Positions 5,683-7,337 of a stretch of 7,337 bases of DNA are shown piece by piece. This DNA is from Eubacteriales bacterium (lineage in GTDB: Bacteria; Bacillota; Clostridia; Peptostreptococcales; Anaerovoracaceae), in contig JAQUJQ010000071.1 of NCBI GenBank assembly GCA_028680875.1, forward strand, positions 1 to 7,337, written 5' to 3'. The notes below the pieces were generated by a model that searched no databases, was not told the origin of the DNA, and worked only from the letters and a program-made list of their open reading frames with translations. A program made the position numbers and the translations under genes. Position 1 is the first letter of the stretch. Every line of letters starts with the position of its first letter.

Positions 5683-7337
5683 ATGGATCTGGATCAGATG
5701 CTGTTTACCATTCCAAAGGGATTTCATAGCAAAGAAGAAATCATTCGCATATTGCGAAAACATCCGGAAGTAAAATTTGTATCCCTGGTTGGTGTTGACA
5801 TAGGTGGCCACGATACGGATGAAAAAATTCCGGTTGAATTATTTATTAAAGAAATGGATCAGTTTTTCCAACAAGGTGTACAGACAGATGGATCCAGTGT
5901 GGTCTTACCGAAGATAGCTGCCTTAAATAATGCCAAGGTAGACATCATCCCTGACTTGGATTCAAATTGGTTTGTCGATTATAATTTTCAGCATATTTGT
6001 CAGGGGAGCGGTTTGCCGGTAGGTACTCTACGTATACCTTCCTTCCTGCTTCATAACGATACAGCAGAGGTTGGCTCACGGGTCATCCTACGTGATACAA
6101 CCGAAGCCTTTCGAACGGATTTGCTGGAACTTTTAAAGAAACATCCATATGTTTTTCAATATCTGGATATTGATTCAGCAGATGACATTGAAAGAATTGT
6201 CATGACCGGAGCAACAGAGCTGGAATTCTGGGTAAAGACTCCGGAAGACCGGGCAGACCGGCAACAGCTTTCCACTTCGCAGGAATTAAAAGAACAGTAT
6301 TGGCAAAGAACCAGAGGCCCTGTACGAACCGCTCTTGAAAAAACACTGTTATTTTTGGACAGATATGGTTTCGGTGTGGAAATGGGCCATAAAGAGGTGG
6401 GTGGAATCAAAGCCAAGTTGGGTAATTCCGGCCAGTATGATCACATTATGGAGCAGTTGGAAATTGACTGGAGATTTAGCACTCTCCTTCAGTCAGCAGA
6501 TAACGAGCTTCATATACGCTATGTAATTAAGGATATTTTCAGAGCACATGGTCTGGATGTTACTTTTATGGCAAAACCTATAGATGGTGTGTCGGGAAAC
6601 GGGAAGCATACTCACATGGGGGTGGCAGCCAAGCTGAAAGATGGACGAACAGTCAATCTGTTTTCCCCCAAGGATATGAAAAAACACTTCTTAACACCTA
6701 TTGGTTTTGGTGCATTAATGGGAATCCTTAAAAATTATGAAATTATTAATCCATTTATCGCATCCACTAACGATGCACTGAACCGCTTAAAACCCGGATT
6801 TGAAGCTCCCGTTTGTGTAGTAACTTCGTTGGGTCATCGTACAGAGAACCCATCACGAAACCGAACAGTTTTGGTTGCCCTGATTCGCGATGAAAAGAAT
6901 CCTCTTTGTGCACGATTTGAGTTGCGTTCGCCCAGTCCGAAAAGTAATACCTATCTAGTATTGGCAACAGCGTATTTAGCTATGTTGGATGGGATTAAGG
7001 CTGCATTGGAGGCGGAAAAATCTTCCGAGGAATTGGAGAAGGCTCTTTCAAAAGCACATGATGAAGAGGCATTTTACCTGGAAAAAGGTAGAGCGTATCG
7101 GAGTGAAGAAGATGTATATCAAGCATATACACAGGAGGAACGGGATCGCTATTTTGGAGAGGCTCCGGCTACAGTATGGGAAAGTCTTTGTGCTTTTGAT
7201 CAATATCCGAATAAAATGGAGATTCTTATGCAGGATGGTATTTTTGACGGCTTGACTTTGGAATCCTACAAGGAGGCTATTTTGGCACAATGGGCCATGG
7301 AACTTCATAATCGTATCATTCCCAACACCATGGACTT
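5683..7337 (+). CDS. Glutamine synthetase family protein (glnA-like), 3'-truncated by the window edge
   Basis: The frame runs without a stop from 5683 to the right edge, giving 551 residues. Glutamine synthetase makes glutamine from glutamate, ammonia and ATP in the cytoplasm. Visible marks are a beta-grasp N-domain (about 31-95) with TDGSS (68-72) and IIPDLDS (88-94), and catalytic-domain motifs TELEF (178-182, metal ligands E179 and E181), HKEV (236-239), TFMAKP (294-299), GNGKHTHMG (305-313, metal ligand H309), RLKPGFEAP (368-376) and RFELRSPSP (411-419, R411, E413, R415). Oddities: the usual GQxE after HxEV is displaced by about ten residues and reads GQYD (250-253), with further acidic residues just after it. 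The GV.G.GKH pattern recalls class III enzymes, while HTHMG is class I-like. It is already longer than class I (about 450-470), and the helical C-terminus (about 440-551) is extra to the class I core. Family membership is sure; class and activity are not. Confidence 0.93.
   Translation, partial: MDLDQMLFTIPKGFHSKEEIIRILRKHPEVKFVSLVGVDIGGHDTDEKIPVELFIKEMDQFFQQGVQTDGSSVVLPKIAALNNAKVDIIPDLDSNWFVDYNFQHICQGSGLPVGTLRIPSFLLHNDTAEVGSRVILRDTTEAFRTDLLELLKKHPYVFQYLDIDSADDIERIVMTGATELEFWVKTPEDRADRQQLSTSQELKEQYWQRTRGPVRTALEKTLLFLDRYGFGVEMGHKEVGGIKAKLGNSGQYDHIMEQLEIDWRFSTLLQSADNELHIRYVIKDIFRAHGLDVTFMAKPIDGVSGNGKHTHMGVAAKLKDGRTVNLFSPKDMKKHFLTPIGFGALMGILKNYEIINPFIASTNDALNRLKPGFEAPVCVVTSLGHRTENPSRNRTVLVALIRDEKNPLCARFELRSPSPKSNTYLVLATAYLAMLDGIKAALEAEKSSEELEKALSKAHDEEAFYLEKGRAYRSEEDVYQAYTQEERDRYFGEAPATVWESLCAFDQYPNKMEILMQDGIFDGLTLESYKEAILAQWAMELHNRIIPNTMD

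Noticed and set aside
5239..5811. Long antisense open frame of 190 codons across the UPF0182 end, the gap and the glutamine synthetase start
   Set aside because: It starts at GTG with no ribosome binding site, resembles no family I know, and overlaps two well-supported genes and the hairpin. It is best explained as a shadow frame.
6335..6526. Small + strand frame inside the glutamine synthetase gene
   Set aside because: It is out of frame with the HKEV to GQYD region of the enzyme, which is clearly the coding frame, and it has no ribosome binding site.
6989..7255. Second small + strand frame inside the glutamine synthetase gene
   Set aside because: Its Lys/Arg/Trp-rich translation is typical of an out-of-frame reading. 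The enzyme frame continues open to the window edge.

Overview
The window is AT-rich, tightly packed bacterial DNA with all four genes on the + strand. Strong AAGGAGG-type ribosome binding sites, one TTG start, A/T-ending codons and the gene content suggest an anaerobic Firmicute, most likely a member of the Clostridia. No rRNA, tRNA, mobile element or CRISPR array is visible, and I cannot name the species.

Layout: (1) Positions 1-911 hold the 3' part of a gene for a single-pass membrane protein. Its frame is already open at the left edge, so the GTG at 327 is not its start. (2) An 86-base gap carries a possible extended -10 promoter and a strong ribosome binding site. (3) Positions 998-2653 encode a divergent ATP-type phosphoenolpyruvate carboxykinase family protein of 551 residues. 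(4) Seventeen bases further on, 2671-5583 encodes a 970-residue UPF0182 membrane protein starting at TTG; the two are probably co-transcribed. (5) The 99-base gap 5584-5682 holds a possible promoter, a perfect 8-bp GGGACGGT/ACCGTCCC hairpin extended by two inner pairs, and a strong ribosome binding site. (6) Positions 5683-7337 encode a glutamine synthetase family protein cut off by the right edge.

How the genes fit together: PEP carboxykinase interconverts oxaloacetate and PEP, and glutamine synthetase makes glutamine from glutamate and ammonia. The window therefore places a carbon-node enzyme and a nitrogen-assimilation enzyme on either side of a large membrane protein that has, to my knowledge, no established function. 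A functional link is only an inference from adjacency. Most of the window looks like ordinary chromosome. The parts most worth a second look are the divergent carboxykinase joined to UPF0182, the glutamine synthetase with mixed class I and class III features, and the GC-rich hairpin in the last gap.
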